Assembly: GCA_039619475.1 (NCBI GenBank)
Contig: CM077116.1
Span: 277,341,258 to 277,405,257, forward strand
DNA: 64,000 bases
DNA from: Icerya purchasi
Lineage: Eukaryota > Arthropoda > Insecta > Hemiptera > Monophlebidae
Direction of reading: 5' to 3'
Part shown: positions 1 through 11,659 of the stretch, one piece after another
Position numbering within the stretch: position 1 is the stretch's first letter
How the letters are laid out: the number at the start of each line of letters is the position of its first letter
Program-made: the position numbers and the translations under genes
Notes under the pieces: generated by a model
The model's database searches: none
Told to the model about the DNA's origin: nothing
The model's input: only the letters and a program-made list of their open reading frames with translations

Positions 1-323
1 CTTCGATAACATCCGAGAAATATTTCAATACTGACAAATAAATCTAAGTGAATATTACGGTTATTCAGTGGCAGTGGTCAAAGTTCATTAAGGCAGTATT
101 TCCACTATTTCCTTTTACTCATTTTCGTTCAAATTAACGTGAGAAAATTAAGCTGTTTTTAATTTTTTGTATTGCTCTTTAAATGCCTTAAAATACCGTT
201 TATCAATAATTCGGAGTAAAAAAGGTTTATAAAATTTCACGATAAGGATATATCATAGCTCCCCTCCTCCCTATAGATCTGCGAAAGTGATCAATGTTAA
301 ATTCCAGGAGGAAATGAAGGCAC
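1..323. other. AT-rich stretch, no gene seen
   Basis: No exon, RNA gene or recognisable element is visible on either strand. The stretch leads into the (TA)n tract that borders the inverted repeat. Confidence 0.5.
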
Positions 324-340
324 ATTATATATTTATATAG

Positions 341-377
<37 letters not shown>

Positions 378-384
378 TGTATAA
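324..384. repeat. (TA)n microsatellite bordering inverted repeat
   Basis: An alternating TA tract at about 341-375 sits just outside the left arm. The bases outside it (attatatatttatata) recur inverted outside the right arm, so the palindrome extends through both TA tracts. Confidence 0.8.
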
Positions 385-806
385 CAGAGGTTAACATTCT
401 TCTTTGCGTCGAAGAGGGTGGTAATTCTAAAGTTATTTAAAATTTCGAAATAATCCGAGTAACTGACCAAGACGAAATTTATACGTTACATATTTTTTAT
501 GAGACCAGTTTGTATTTTTCAGTTAATTAGAATTTGTTGCTGAATGTATACGGATATCAAATAACATTTCCATATTTTAATATCGATCATGTGCATAGTA
601 AATGAGCAATAGTGTTTTTATATTAGTAAATAAAATACAACGACGAGTAATAAAACCCAGAACTTCACTAGTCTTTACATGTATTTTGTTCGTCAAGTCT
701 TGTAATTCCATACAATCGTCCTGATCAGTTAGGTTTTTATATGGCTCTATATCGTTAGCGTAGATTAGCATATTCGACTTTTTTACCATACTCATATTTG
801 AAACAT
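385..806 (-). repeat. Left arm of 422-bp inverted repeat (LINE-derived)
   Basis: This arm is the reverse complement of 1235-1656 along its whole length. I count about 12 substitutions and no gaps in 422 bases (about 97% identity). On the - strand it holds an open frame (577-795) with the phrase LIYANDIEPYKNLTDQDDC, which resembles the YADD-containing core of LINE reverse transcriptases with the first D changed to N. The repeat ends sharply at 806, where the two copies diverge completely. The arm is therefore part of a foldback structure built from a non-LTR retrotransposon piece. Whether it is a foldback transposon or a local inverted duplication cannot be decided from one locus. Confidence 0.9.
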
Positions 807-1234
807 ACGTTGGATTACCTCTCTTTGAAACATTTCACAATCAAATATATATCTCATAAAATTAATTTATCATTTATCGCAATCAGACAGATTTCATGGT
901 AGGCAAGTCTACCATCAGTATTACCATATTAGTATGATTAGTATGTTAGGTTATGTTCATTATATTAGCAAAATGTTTAAACCGAGAAAGACACAGTTAG
1001 ATGCTATCTATGTGGATGTCAAAAAAGCTTTTGACACTGTCTCTATTCTGTTATGCAAGTTAAAATATCAGTTGCGATTTTCGAAAATAAAATGATTTAC
1101 ATCGTAATTTTTGATAACAGGAAACAATATGTCACATTTCTGAGTGTAGCTCTTCGCATACTTTCTCTTGCTCGTCCGGTGATCTCCATAGCTGCAATTT
1201 AGATCCCCATTAATTTTTCTTTTATTCATAAGCG
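807..1234 (+). pseudogene. Spacer of inverted repeat with LINE reverse-transcriptase remnant
   Basis: The 428-base spacer between the arms carries, at about 982-1065 on the + strand, a short reading frame QLDAIYVDVKKAFDTVSILL. This resembles the DxxKAFD block (first catalytic aspartate region) of non-LTR reverse transcriptases. The right arm supplies the downstream YADD-like block in the same orientation, so spacer plus right arm may be one decayed LINE and the left arm an inverted extra copy. No intact frame survives. Confidence 0.55.
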
Positions 1235-1656
1235 ATGTTTCAAATACGAGTATGGTAAAAAAGTCGAATATGCTAATCTACGCTAACGATATAGAGCCAT
1301 ATAAAAACCTAACTGATCAGGACGATTGTATGGAATTACAAGATTTGACGAACAAAATACATGTAAAGACTAGTGAAGTTCTGGGTTTTATTACTCGTCG
1401 TTGTACTTTATTTACTAATATAACAACACTATTGCTCATTTACTATTTACATGATCGATATTAAAATATGAAAATGTTATTTGATATCCGTATACATTCA
1501 GCAGCAAATTCTAATTAACTGAAAAATACAAACTGGTCTCATAAAAAATATGTAACGTATAAATTTCGTCGTGGTCAGTTACTCGGATTATTTCGAAATT
1601 TTAAATAACTTTAGAATTACCATCCTCTTGGACGCAAAGAAGAATATTAACCTCTG
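1235..1656 (+). repeat. Right arm of 422-bp inverted repeat (LINE-derived)
   Basis: This is the partner of 385-806 at about 97% identity without gaps. It contains a 70-codon open frame (1252-1464) with the same YAND block. The outer end runs into a (TA)n tract at 1657-1716, mirroring the left side. Confidence 0.9.
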
Positions 1657-1719
<63 letters not shown>

Positions 1720-1732
1720 TATAATATGGTAA
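1657..1732. repeat. (TA)n microsatellite
   Basis: A long alternating TA tract borders the right arm of the inverted repeat and is followed by a short inverted copy of the sequence outside the left TA tract. Confidence 0.85.
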
Positions 1733-2013
1733 ATAATTAATAGAAATGATTAATAATTATTATCGGAAATTTTGAACGCTTAAATTAAACAGTAGTTCAT
1801 ATTCTATACGTGAGAACGCAGTTATTTACAAACTCTCCTTTTCTGAAAGGATTAAAATGAATTAATAAATTCTTAATTTCTAAACTAGAAGTTGATTTAT
1901 TAATAAACAGCACTTTAGTGAATTCTTTTAACTCAATTTCATGTTAAGGTTAAGGAAACTCTTGCTATATAATATAGATCACATTCATTCATTCATCTGT
2001 GCATACAAGGTAC
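1733..2013. other. AT-rich stretch, no gene seen
   Basis: Nothing recognisable up to the target-site duplication of the hAT MITE. Confidence 0.5.
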
Positions 2014-2021
2014 ATCTGCAT

Positions 2022-2430
2022 CAGGCCCGTGCCCAGAATTTTGGAGGGGGGGGGATTTTTTTCGCATATTTATTTTATAAATAACAATACATTTTTCACT
2101 AATATTCGTACTATTAATAATTTCAATCATTTTGATTTATATATTAATAATTTACACAAATCAATTACCCCGTATATGAACATTAATAAAAATTACATAT
2201 GTTACTAATTATACTCGTAATAAAAAAAATTGCATAAAATATTAATGAAGTACATAAAAATATGGAGCATATTTCTTCTTTTGTCTTTTAAAGGTAACAA
2301 CACCCTAAAAAATCATCAATATTTATTTTAAATTTTTGATTTTTTTCAGATTTTTCTCTATTCATAATAATTATTTCAGTTCTCAAGGGGGGGGGGGGGG
2401 GGTTAACTCCCCTCCGTGGACACGGCCTTG
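2022..2430 (+). mobile_element. hAT-type MITE, 409 bp, copy 1
   Basis: The element begins CAGGCCCGTGCCCAG and ends with the inverted form GTGGACACGGCCTTG. It is flanked by a perfect 8-bp direct repeat ATCTGCAT (2014-2021 and 2431-2438). An 8-bp duplication with CA...TG termini is the hallmark of the hAT superfamily. A second copy lies inverted at 53509-53923 with the same ends and interior. It encodes no transposase, so it is a non-autonomous MITE. Long G runs sit near both ends. Confidence 0.88.
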
Positions 2431-2438
2431 ATCTGCAT

Positions 2439-3002
2439 GTACACATGTATGATATGTATGCATATTTTGATATATACATATATATGTGTATGCGTATATG
2501 TATATTGATAAATGCATAGTATATAAATATATTATGTATGCGTTTGTGAATGAGTGCGTGGTGCATGTTGTCTCTGAAGTGTTTGAGGTGCGTCTGTACA
2601 TACTTCATATTTATCTTGTTATGTACTTCTTTGATGCACACTGATGTTTCACGCTGCTATGTGTCTGTTCTATTAAATAAATATACAAATAATTTATTTC
2701 GTTTTTTTTTAAAATTACTATCATTATCTTTTTTTTTCTTTTTTTTTTGTGTTTTTCCTTTTACAAAAGTCTTTTTTGTCTCATTAGCAAATAATTTCTA
2801 CATCAGCACTTTTTTTTTTTTTTATTCAATCCGTTTCCTCATCTCATTCTTGGTTTCAAAACTGTCCGCTTTTACGGCGCTACATTGTTTCTTAGTCTGC
2901 ACCCGTACCTATCGTTTTTCATTTACTTTTCGTACTATGTTAAATAATGATCAGTAAAAAGCACTTCTGATCATATCCTTTTCGAATGCTTCGCTCCTTT
3001 AT
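2439..3002. other. Pyrimidine-rich low-complexity stretch
   Basis: T-rich runs give long hydrophobic open frames on both strands, but these are composition artefacts with no domain signature. No gene is supported. Confidence 0.5.
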
Positions 3003-3006
3003 TTAA

Positions 3007-4023
3007 CCCGGCGTCATTGCGGCGGCCAAACAGAACATGACCGTTGTGGCCGGTTATCTAATACCCATGTACATTATTGTACACTGAATCAATCTTATAT
3101 CGGTACTCGTATTAGTTTTCTATATTAGGAAAATAGGCAGTTATATACATTATTTATGAAAATTAAACATTTATTTATTATAAAATGAGCATATAATCAT
3201 CAAAAATTGAAAAAAATTAACATTTTTCTCCTGAGATCAATTTCTTAGAACATAACTTTGAATATATATTCAAAAACAAAAAAAAATAATAACAATTTAG
3301 GTACAAAACATAAAATGGTTGTTTTTAACAAGTTAACATCAAATTATGAATTATGTAAAACAAAGCTTATTTATTACTTATATACCAAGTTAATCGCTAT
3401 CGAGATCAACGCAACTTTGGCATACTGGGATAATGTGTTGCATATAAATAGGCTTGATTTATTGCAGTTATGCCTTGTTTTTTTTTCTTTGGCAGAAGGA
3501 TACAGTCTTTACATCTCGTATATGTTTTCGAACTTTCATTCGGAGGATAGGTCATAGTTTTCCCAACTTGTTCGTGAATACGCGTATACGTAAGCCTCTC
3601 GGTAAGTTCTCCATACTTTTCCTCACTCGTCGTCTGAACAAAACTGTTCACTGTCACTGGTACAAGCTTGGTCAAACAAGGCTAGAAGTCGACTTTGTTC
3701 ATTTTCGTATGACATCGTTCGTAAAACTGTAAAAAAGGATATGCAATTTATCAATAAACAATAAAAAAAACAACAATAAACACGTTGTATATATAAATGT
3801 TGGGTGGCCATTGTGGCCGGGTATAGTTTACCTGCGCGCTCTTCACAGACGTGCAAACTCCACCGTAGCCGCAGTGACACTAAATAGAATAGCTAATACT
3901 CTCAAAGAGGTCAACGACCGCAGCTACTGTGAGCGGTAAATAACGCGAGTATTTTTTTTTAAAGTTATTGGGGTTTTATAAACCGTCGTCGGGTACTAGA
4001 TACCCGGCCACAATGACGCCGGG
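3007..4023 (-). mobile_element. Internally deleted piggyBac-family element, 1.02 kb
   Basis: Both ends carry the inverted repeat CCCGGCGTCATTG, and the element lies between two TTAA sites (3003-3006 and 4024-4027), the canonical piggyBac target. A sub-terminal block (GTGGCCGG.TATCTA.TACCC) is also inverted at both ends. On the - strand a frame starting MSYENEQSRLLALFDQ (about 3770) resembles the acidic N-terminus of piggyBac transposases. Further along, disrupted cysteine pairs (CKDC, then C...IC..H in another frame, about 3440-3530) resemble the C-terminal zinc-binding region. The catalytic core is missing, so this is a deletion derivative. The N- and C-terminal assignments are inference; ends and target site are direct observation. 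Confidence 0.85.
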
Positions 4024-4027
4024 TTAA

Positions 4028-4555
4028 GTATATTCTCTTACAATACTCTTAATTCCTTAAACTTAATATTCCTATTTCTTATAACGCTATACATTCTTTC
4101 ATTTCTATCATTCTCTGTTGTGTCTTTTTTTAGTATATTCATTGTTTCCATTGACGATTGAATATGAATAATATATTGCAATTTTTGTCCATCGCGCGCG
4201 TCCATTTCCTTTGTTGGTAAGCCCCCCACCCAAGAAAAAAAACCAATAATAAATGTAATGAATAATATAGCGACTAGTAAGTGGAAAGAAATTTTTTTTT
4301 CAATAAATTTACGTTATAGGTATATTTATAGTGCGGCACATGTATGAAACATAATTTATGCGAGAACAAAACTGATTTGGAGTGATTCGTAAGTAAAGTA
4401 AGTCCCATATACCCTTGATAAGATATCATGGGTTGTGTAATTAAGCTTCTCACAATGTACTAGGCGCAACGGCACTAATGAGAGTAGGAGAGCCAGTTCG
4501 TTTCTCTCGGCCGCCTTTACTTTCGAAGATTTTTTTGGTACTTAATTCAATTTCA
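4028..4555. other. No gene seen
   Basis: AT-rich sequence with a GC-balanced patch at about 4440-4520 that may be the body of the neighbouring SINE. No supported coding feature. Confidence 0.4.
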
Positions 4556-4665
4556 GATTAGGTATAAACCTCGGAATGACTTGAATTCGGAATGAGGCAA
4601 GTCTGGAACCCGTAACCTCTGATTTGGCGGCCAAACGCCTTAACCACTAGGCTATCGTAGAAAAC
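4556..4665 (-). repeat. tRNA-derived SINE head
   Basis: On the - strand there is an A box (TAGCCTAGTGG, positions 4654-4644) and, 32 bases downstream, a B-box-like GGGTTCCAGAC (4611-4601). This is the internal RNA polymerase III promoter of a tRNA. The flanks do not pair into an acceptor stem and the sequence continues into a non-tRNA body toward lower coordinates, so it is a SINE rather than a working tRNA gene. The SINE's 3' limit could not be placed. Confidence 0.65.
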
Positions 4666-5405
4666 AGTAAAATAAAAACGTCTTTGTAATAATTATTACG
4701 ACTCTATTTAGAACTTTATCGATTTAACTTAAATTTAACTAACTGCGATAAGGAAATCAAGATTAACCACTTTAGAGAAGTTCGTAAGAATCGCCTTACT
4801 AGTAGATTTTTATTTTGGTAAAACCATCTTTAAGATGTATAGAGAGCGAAAAAGCTACCAAACTATTTGAAAAAGAAATAATTCGCCCTTCTGCGGGCTA
4901 AAGAAAATTTTACAACGCCTATTTGCTAATTCATTCCTGCAGTGGGACCTCACAAGCTAGCCTCCAGTTTGGATTAATAACGATTTCGAAAAATGGAAAA
5001 TACTATTGCAAAGTAAGCACAGAAATTAGCAATTATGATACGAAAGAAATGAAGCCATTTTGGGCAATTTTCTTCATATTCCATTTTGAAAAAATTACTT
5101 TTTTTTTTACCGATATTTAAAAAGAATTTCATAAAGGAAACTGGGCCAACAACTCCGATACTAAACATCGAGGGCTTCTACTATCGCGCAAATTTTAAAG
5201 ACGCAACGTAATGATATGTAATATTTTCATCAGACCAGCAGTTCGATGAAAGTTCACGGAAAATTCGAGTACGAATCATTACGCCTAATATTTCAATGTC
5301 AACATTGAACTGAGATTAAAATTAATTAATCAACGCGACTCATTGTCAGTCGCTGCTTGACACTCGTTGAACCATCATTCCTGTAATGGACCGAATTACT
5401 AGAAG

Positions 5406-5445
<40 letters not shown>

Positions 5446-5449
5446 CAAA
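4666..5449. other. No gene seen; (GA)n microsatellite at 5409-5441
   Basis: AT-rich sequence without exon or element signatures. A pure GA repeat immediately precedes the LINE tail that follows. Confidence 0.5.
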
Positions 5450-5860
5450 AGGAAAAATAGTAGAGAAAGCAGTGCATGCGATGGAAATGCGAATGCTAAG
5501 ATGGTTACTGGGTATTCGTCTAGCTAATCAGATTAGGAATAAGCGCGTACGTGCAAAAATGGAGGAGCTGCGTCCATTTTAGATACCCCTCGTGAAAGTC
5601 GATTGGTACCGGCATGTAATATAATCCCAGGGGACCGAAAATGGCATATGAGTTCCAAGTGCCTGGTAAAGATCAGTTGGAAGACCAAAAGAAAGGTGAG
5701 ACCGAATTCGACTATAACTGATTTCAAACACACTAACTTTGATCCAAGTCTGCCATTCAAATGTAATACCTGGAGGTATTCAATTAAAAGGGCAGACCCC
5801 ACACAAGTGGGAAATTGTCATCGATGAAGAAGAATAAGAGCGGAGAAAATTAAGCACTCG
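5450..5860 (+). pseudogene. LINE 3' coding remnant (endonuclease/reverse-transcriptase type)
   Basis: The + strand reads HAMEMRMLRWLLGIRLANQI, then, after stops, WYRHV and VGRPKERWDRIR. This order (M.MLRW..G, a short spacer, RW.GHV, GRPK.RW) is typical of the C-terminal tail of endonuclease-reverse transcriptase LINE proteins in animals. Several stops and frameshifts interrupt it, so it is a dead fragment. Its 5' limit coincides with the GA repeat. Confidence 0.65.
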
Positions 5861-7659
5861 ATGTGATTTTCAATTACCAAAATTACATCCGTTTTCCAAT
5901 AAAAACATTTCTAAATTACAGGACAGATGCAGCTGTCTTACAAAATTTCCAATCCAAAACAAGCGTATTCACTTTGTATGCTTCAATGCATCTCGAGCTC
6001 GGTTTGGCAGTTTTCTTTCCTAAGCACATTAAAACTGACAGATAGAAATATTTGTAATAAATTAAATTAATCCGCAAACGCTGCCAACAAGATCAAATAT
6101 TGTATGTTTCATACGTAATTATATACGATAATGCCACAACACATTCTTTGAATGCGCTATTAAACGTTCTATTTTTTATTCATAATTGTTAAGGACTTTT
6201 CTCGTCGCATTTGCTGTATCTTGTATCCTTCCCTTTACCTATTCCGGCTATTAGTAGTTCACGTCACGGAGGAAATTAAGAAACAGAAGAAACAAAGAAA
6301 GGCTAGAAAATCAAATAAGGCAAAGAGCCTATGTGACGACTACAGTATGAGACGATTTAGAAAGTAAGTACCAGAACCGGCTGATTCGCACATCATCTAT
6401 AAAGCGGTAAAAATTATGCTTAGTTAAAATTACAGATGGCATCGGAAAGCTACTCTCGGAAACAAAGAAAAAGTATGTGCGAGAAGCTGAAGAACTTACT
6501 AAAGAAGAACAAGAATAATTTTAAATAGAGACAACTATAGCGAGGAGAGGCAACAATTGCAGAAGTACGAATGGCAATCAGTAAATCGCTGGAGCAGCAG
6601 ATGTAATAAAAAATACTGGCAGTCGATTAACAGACACACGAACTGTTTTTTTATCGTGACATGGGAAAAACAAACTGTATCTTAAAACGCTGATTTAACA
6701 AGCCCTTATATAAAAATAAAGGGGGGCAAAGCTGGATATTTACAATTGTCGAGGTGTAGCACACCCGTACGCAGTACGGGAAAAGTTTTCAGCGAGATCT
6801 TATGAAATAAGTTATAGTCGAAATCTTCCGGAATAGCAAAGTGTCTTAACAAAGAAATATTAATAAAACTGTCTCTATGCGTCAAAACAATTTTAACACT
6901 TTTATAAGGGTCAAGAAGGAGCGTTCGATTCACAGTATAAATAGAGAAGAACGGTGGATGTGTTTTCGGAAAAAGCCGGATGTCGCCTATGACGCTGAAT
7001 TTACAAAATGGAATGCTCGAAATCGAATTACATGCGACACGAAGAAGCCAAAGAACCTTTTGAGATGGAAACGTCGGACGAGGCTATGTTACACACGCGT
7101 TTTTTAATTTTTACTCTCTAGCTTCGTACACTAGATTTACGAAAAAAAGCAAAAATATCGTACCAAAAACGCAAAAAATTTAACTATAATTGTTATTAAC
7201 GGCTGTATAACGTAAACAAATCGAAAGACTCTTTATACAGTCGTGCCGAGATACAATGCACCGACAATTGCGCAATTGTCAACAATCGTGTTGCCCTGAT
7301 TAATTGCACTATCGCATCACTACTGTAAGGAACATGTAACGAATTTAGAAACGTTAACATCGCTAAAGCAGAAGTAATGCAAATGAACGTGGAATTTGTT
7401 CCTCGTTAACGAAAGCGTGTGTAATCTCCGCGTAAATAATTTCAAACACAGAAATGCAAACCTAGACGACAAAGAAATAGCACACCGGAAATAACGAACA
7501 CGATATCAGCTTTTAATAATGGGCTTATTTAAAAAGAAAAAGCTAACACAGGTAAATTCAAAATAGGTTCTTATATAAAAGCTCGTTAGGCGCAATGTAC
7601 AAAAGAAACATACAAGAAAGCTGGAACGTGCCGATTAAAACTTCCAAGGAAAATATCGT
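5861..7659. other. No intact gene; probable decayed LINE sequence
   Basis: Purine-rich, GC-balanced patches (6260-6600 and 6860-7090) look like old coding sequence on the + strand, but no conserved motif could be read and all frames are broken. No host exon was found. Confidence 0.35.
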
Positions 7660-7830
7660 GACTTCGTGGCTAATGAAAAAATCCTACAATGGATAGGCCG
7701 CCTAATACGTATGGAGGAACGACGTATTCAAAAAAAGGATACCACGTGACACTTTGCACAAAGCAACTAGAACGGAAGACCACGCTGCCGGGAAGCAATT
7801 GCAGCAACGCTGAAATCAGTTGATATAAAT
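7660..7830 (+). pseudogene. LINE 3' coding remnant, second tail
   Basis: The + strand phrase ILQWIGRLIRMEERRIQKK, followed by NGRPRCREAIAATLK, matches the same RW.GH..RM...R..KK / GRP..R pattern of LINE C-termini. It is short and interrupted, and ends near a poly(A) run at 7849, as expected for a retrotransposon 3' end. Confidence 0.5.
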
Positions 7831-7863
7831 CCCCAACTTTGACACACAAAAAAAAAAAAAAAG

Positions 7864-9228
7864 AAAATCATGATGCGTGTATCAGTGTGTACACGCGGAG
7901 GAAGTGAAACTTCTTTGGCTTATACGTATTAAATTCTATAATAAAGTTTTATTTTAAATTAAGTTTATATATAAGTAACGCATTTATTATTACCATTATT
8001 GCAATCATATAAAAATAAATATACATATAAATATATATACATACATATATACTGAGAGACAATCCATTTAATACTAATTAAAATACATATTTGAAATTAC
8101 GATTTAAAAACTTACTAACAGACTAAATGTATATAATGTATCGTATCGTGAATATTTTTCTATAGAGTAGTGTGTACACTTACTTATTACATGTATATAT
8201 ATATATATATATATATGAGAATGCTCATAAACTATATACTATACGAAGTCCCGTAGTATAAAAAATACTTAACTATACATTTACTCATTTTGGTATACTA
8301 CTAGACCCAGACCGACACTTATACATACTTACACATACACACAAAAAAGAGAATTGGTGTCTAGAAGGGGACACCCAGTAGGAACAAAGTTCCTTTCACT
8401 TTTTGTTGAGAGATATACGAGTATAAAATTCATAAAGTATACGATAAAAAATGACAATATATACATATATGTAAATCCCGCATGAATTAAAACAAAAACA
8501 ACAAAAACAAAAAATACGAATCCCGTATGAATTAATTAAAACAAAAACAATAAATAAATCTCATCAGACTGGTTGAAATGTGCTAACGTCGCACAGAAAA
8601 ATCGCGCCAATTTTCAAATTCAATAAAAATTTACACGTGTGTTTTGAATTGAGCTTATACAGCTGACCGCGTACGATGCTGGCTGCCTGAATCTCGATAC
8701 TCGCTCGATCGCACGCACACACACACACGCACCCTTATATAATAAAAAGGGACATAGTGAAGGTCGTCGGCCGGACGACGTATAGCGAAGTTTACTCTAC
8801 CGACAAGCTACATGTAACGCGTACACGTAACGAAAATTTTTCTCTACCGCGCGATAAAAAGTTTCACTTCAAAAAAAAAAAAAAAAAAAAAAATAGGGAG
8901 CGCTTGTACAACAACGCGCAAAGTCAAAAAAAAAAATAATCAGTAGCTTCAAAAAGTGAAGCAAAAACAGAGTTATTTAAATGTATCTCCCCCGCGCCTA
9001 TGAGAATTAACCACCAGGCCCCCTGAACATCACAGATAGGAGAATTATGAAGCAACTCTCACAGCAAGTGAGATACAGAAGAAAACGAATATCTATGTGC
9101 AAAAGGTGTATTTAATTAAAGTTTATAGCTGCAATATTGAGTAACGCATTAATTAATTAATATACATTTTTTTCAGATTATTCTCATTAAAGATTTTTGT
9201 TTTTAATTTTGTTTGTGTATTATTCCAG
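7864..9228. other. No exon identified; possible upstream region of the lipocalin gene
   Basis: The stretch holds a (TA)n tract (8192-8217), a CA-rich repeat (8714-8732) and a TATA-like TTATATAATAAAA at 8735-8747, followed by GC-richer sequence to about 8850. This could be a promoter or first non-coding exon of the lipocalin, but I found no frame with a signal peptide between here and 9228, so the link is speculative. Confidence 0.3.
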
Positions 9229-9359
9229 TTTCAAGGAGAATGGCACGAAGTGGAACGAACATTTTACATATTCGAAACTGTCAGCAATTGCGTGAAATTC
9301 AATTTTAGCTTAAACACAGATGGAACGATGGACGTGAAAGTGGCCATGATAAATCGTAT
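9229..9359 (+). CDS. Lipocalin (apolipoprotein D/Lazarillo type), internal exon
   Basis: This exon follows the acceptor tgtattattccag and ends at donor gtacgt (phase 2). It encodes FQGEWHEVERTFYIFETVSN and continues CVKFNFSLNTDGTMDVKVAM to an NR residue pair. The G-x-W motif followed by (E)R is structurally conserved region 1 of lipocalins, and the cysteine about 16 residues later is one of the conserved disulfide residues of the ApoD/Lazarillo group. Lipocalins are secreted beta-barrel carriers of small hydrophobic ligands. The exon begins in phase 0, so the signal peptide and the first cysteine are on an upstream exon that I could not find; it may be a small exon before 9229 or outside the window. 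Codon use is coherent and the frame is open. The family is confident; the exact paralogue is not. Confidence 0.85.
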
Positions 9360-11659
9360 GTACGTATAGTAATATACACATTACCGTTCTAACAGGCAAA
9401 TATGCGAACAAAGCGAAATAATAATATATTTATAACGAAAAATTAATTAATTACGAGCGGAGCGTAAAAATTCACACGCCACATAACGAACCAACAGACG
9501 AAAATAATAACTAATTATTTTACGGATAACGGCGCGACAATTGAATGAAATAAATTTTGATTTTCCGCTTCACCTTTTATACCGGTGATAAATACGGTTT
9601 TAGTTGATACGAGTTTTCAGATCTTTACCATCGTCCACTGATGAATATCTATCTATTCGAGAAAAGGATTTAAAATATAACATATATATATATATATATA
9701 TTTTTTTTTGTTTTCTTATTAAACCGGTTTTGTGTGGGAAAAGTGCGATCACTGCTCCCGCACTAGCTTAATTGCGAAAATTAAGTGCGACTGCTAACGT
9801 TATAGACGTTTCATTTGATTATTTTGATTATTGCTGGAAAAAAAAAAGATATTCTGTTTGCAGTTCGGTAATGGGGCGTCAACTGAGAAGGGAGTCCGAA
9901 GATAGGGGAAGCGTTTTTTTAAAGTTTATTTTAAAAGTTAACGTTTACTTACTATTATGAAAAACATTACGGCCATCGAAGAAACTAACGACGATAACTT
10001 CTTCAAGTGCAATCCATTCACGAAATGAGTGAAAATTGAAGTTCACCTGAATAATCGCGTCGAATGTTTTCGCGGTTATTTTTACTCAATTTCTTCAGAA
10101 AAAAACTCACCTGAAAAATTCTGACCTTTCAAAAGCACCACTAAATAAGGATTCCGTACACTGCGCAGGAAATCTATATTTAAATATATATTTAAATATA
10201 TATTTAAATATATATTTAAATATAGATTTAAAAGCGCAGTTGGTTTGTTTGGCCCGTATCAGTAGTGGATCACCCCGCTGAATGACCTTTAGGCTCATTT
10301 ATAAATGTTTCATTTTGCATTAGGACACGGTCGAGTATGAAAAATATCACTAAAATATATCATTTCTACATTTTTATATAATTAGCGTATCTTTTTTTCA
10401 TTTTTTAAACGTTACTGTTTCATAAATATTCGTTTGATTTAAATGTTAAAAGTTTTTTTCACAACATTCGCACGATGATGAAATTAAACATTTCATTCGG
10501 CGCCATTACATATTTTCATAATCAGTAATAGTAGATAATGTAACATATCTTACACGCGGTAATGTTCTCGGAAAAGGAAACTCGGAAGTAAACGTCGATT
10601 TTAAACTGTTCGCAAGGCTTATCTGCACAGGTTATGTTTAAAAGTATATAAAGCGTGGTTTGCACTGTATAAGAATACACTAAAGTACATCGATATTGAA
10701 CTACTGTAAGGGTTCTTCGAGCGTTCGAAATTACAACAAACCGGGATTGAAAGGGGCAAAAGTATTTAAACTTTAATCAAAAGAACAAACGGCTAGATCT
10801 AAAATGATATCGACTTTTGCAAAAACCTTTATGACGACTTTCATATCAACCTTTACACCGACTTTTTTATCGTTTTTTTTTTTTTTTTGTTTTTTTTTTA
10901 AATATATCTAGCATACCATCTAAAGTGCTGTTTTTAGCTGCCGAAGCTATTACAGCACGCAAATGTGTGGCCAGTATTTACAGATAATTAATTAACTCGG
11001 TCGCTTTAATAAACTAAAGAACAGATACCGTTTCCATCGATGAGTTAGCAAGGATACTAGTGACATTATCATTGCTGTTCCATGAGACTACCGACTTGAA
11101 AAGGCTGGACACATACATAGTATGTGCGATACAGTAGGCACGCTGCTTTGTAGGCAAAATGTAGGGGCAGAGAACTACTCGGAACATAAAGTTGTGGAAC
11201 GACAGTGCTATATGCGCTGTTCGCAACAGACTCAGAACGCAAAACTCTGAATGAGACATGTTTTCTACTGATTACCACGGGACTCAGTTGTGGTTTCAAT
11301 GAATCTTAGAAACGTCTGGCAGGAAGCCCAGTGCTCTTCTCCCATGCAGACCAGCATTTGGTCAAGAGTGACAGGGTAAAGCGCAATTTTCATTTTTGTT
11401 TACAGTTCGATAATCAACAAAGCAGTAAACAAGCTTCGATTAAAATTTTGATATTTCTTGAAGCATCGAAATTTGAAGGAAGAAATTTACACGTATCGTC
11501 GGTCTTTGGAATTTTATTCGTTCTGATTGATACGTGAAGCTCCTGGTTACATTACGGCGCAGCATTGTATGGAGAAGAGATGATTTTTTTTTTTTATTAT
11601 TAAAAATGAGTTGTGGGCCCCGCAAGACATACTGCCTCTCTGCGGGTGTCCGACACGCT
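9360..11659 (+). other. Lipocalin intron, first part
   Basis: This is the beginning of an intron of about 11.6 kb. It is AT-rich with a (TA)n tract at 9680-9701 and a palindromic block at 10161-10239. GC-balanced patches at 10540-10740 and 11020-11380 show no motif that I recognise. Confidence 0.5.
10161..10239. repeat. Perfect AT palindrome with GC-rich tips
   Basis: Positions 10170-10229 form a 60-base perfect palindrome made of repeated ATATTTAAATAT units bounded by AAATCT/AGATTT. Outside it are inverted CTGCGC / GCGCAG tips. It would form a long hairpin in single strands. Confidence 0.8.

Noticed and set aside
2550..2957. 135-residue open frame
   Set aside because: Poly-T derived low-complexity sequence without motif or splice signals.
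4590..4660. A/B boxes as a functional tRNA
   Set aside because: No seven-base acceptor stem and no plausible anticodon arm; continues into a SINE-like body.
8735..8747. TATA box of the lipocalin gene
   Set aside because: Only a weak motif in AT-rich DNA, with no first exon found behind it; mentioned but not called.
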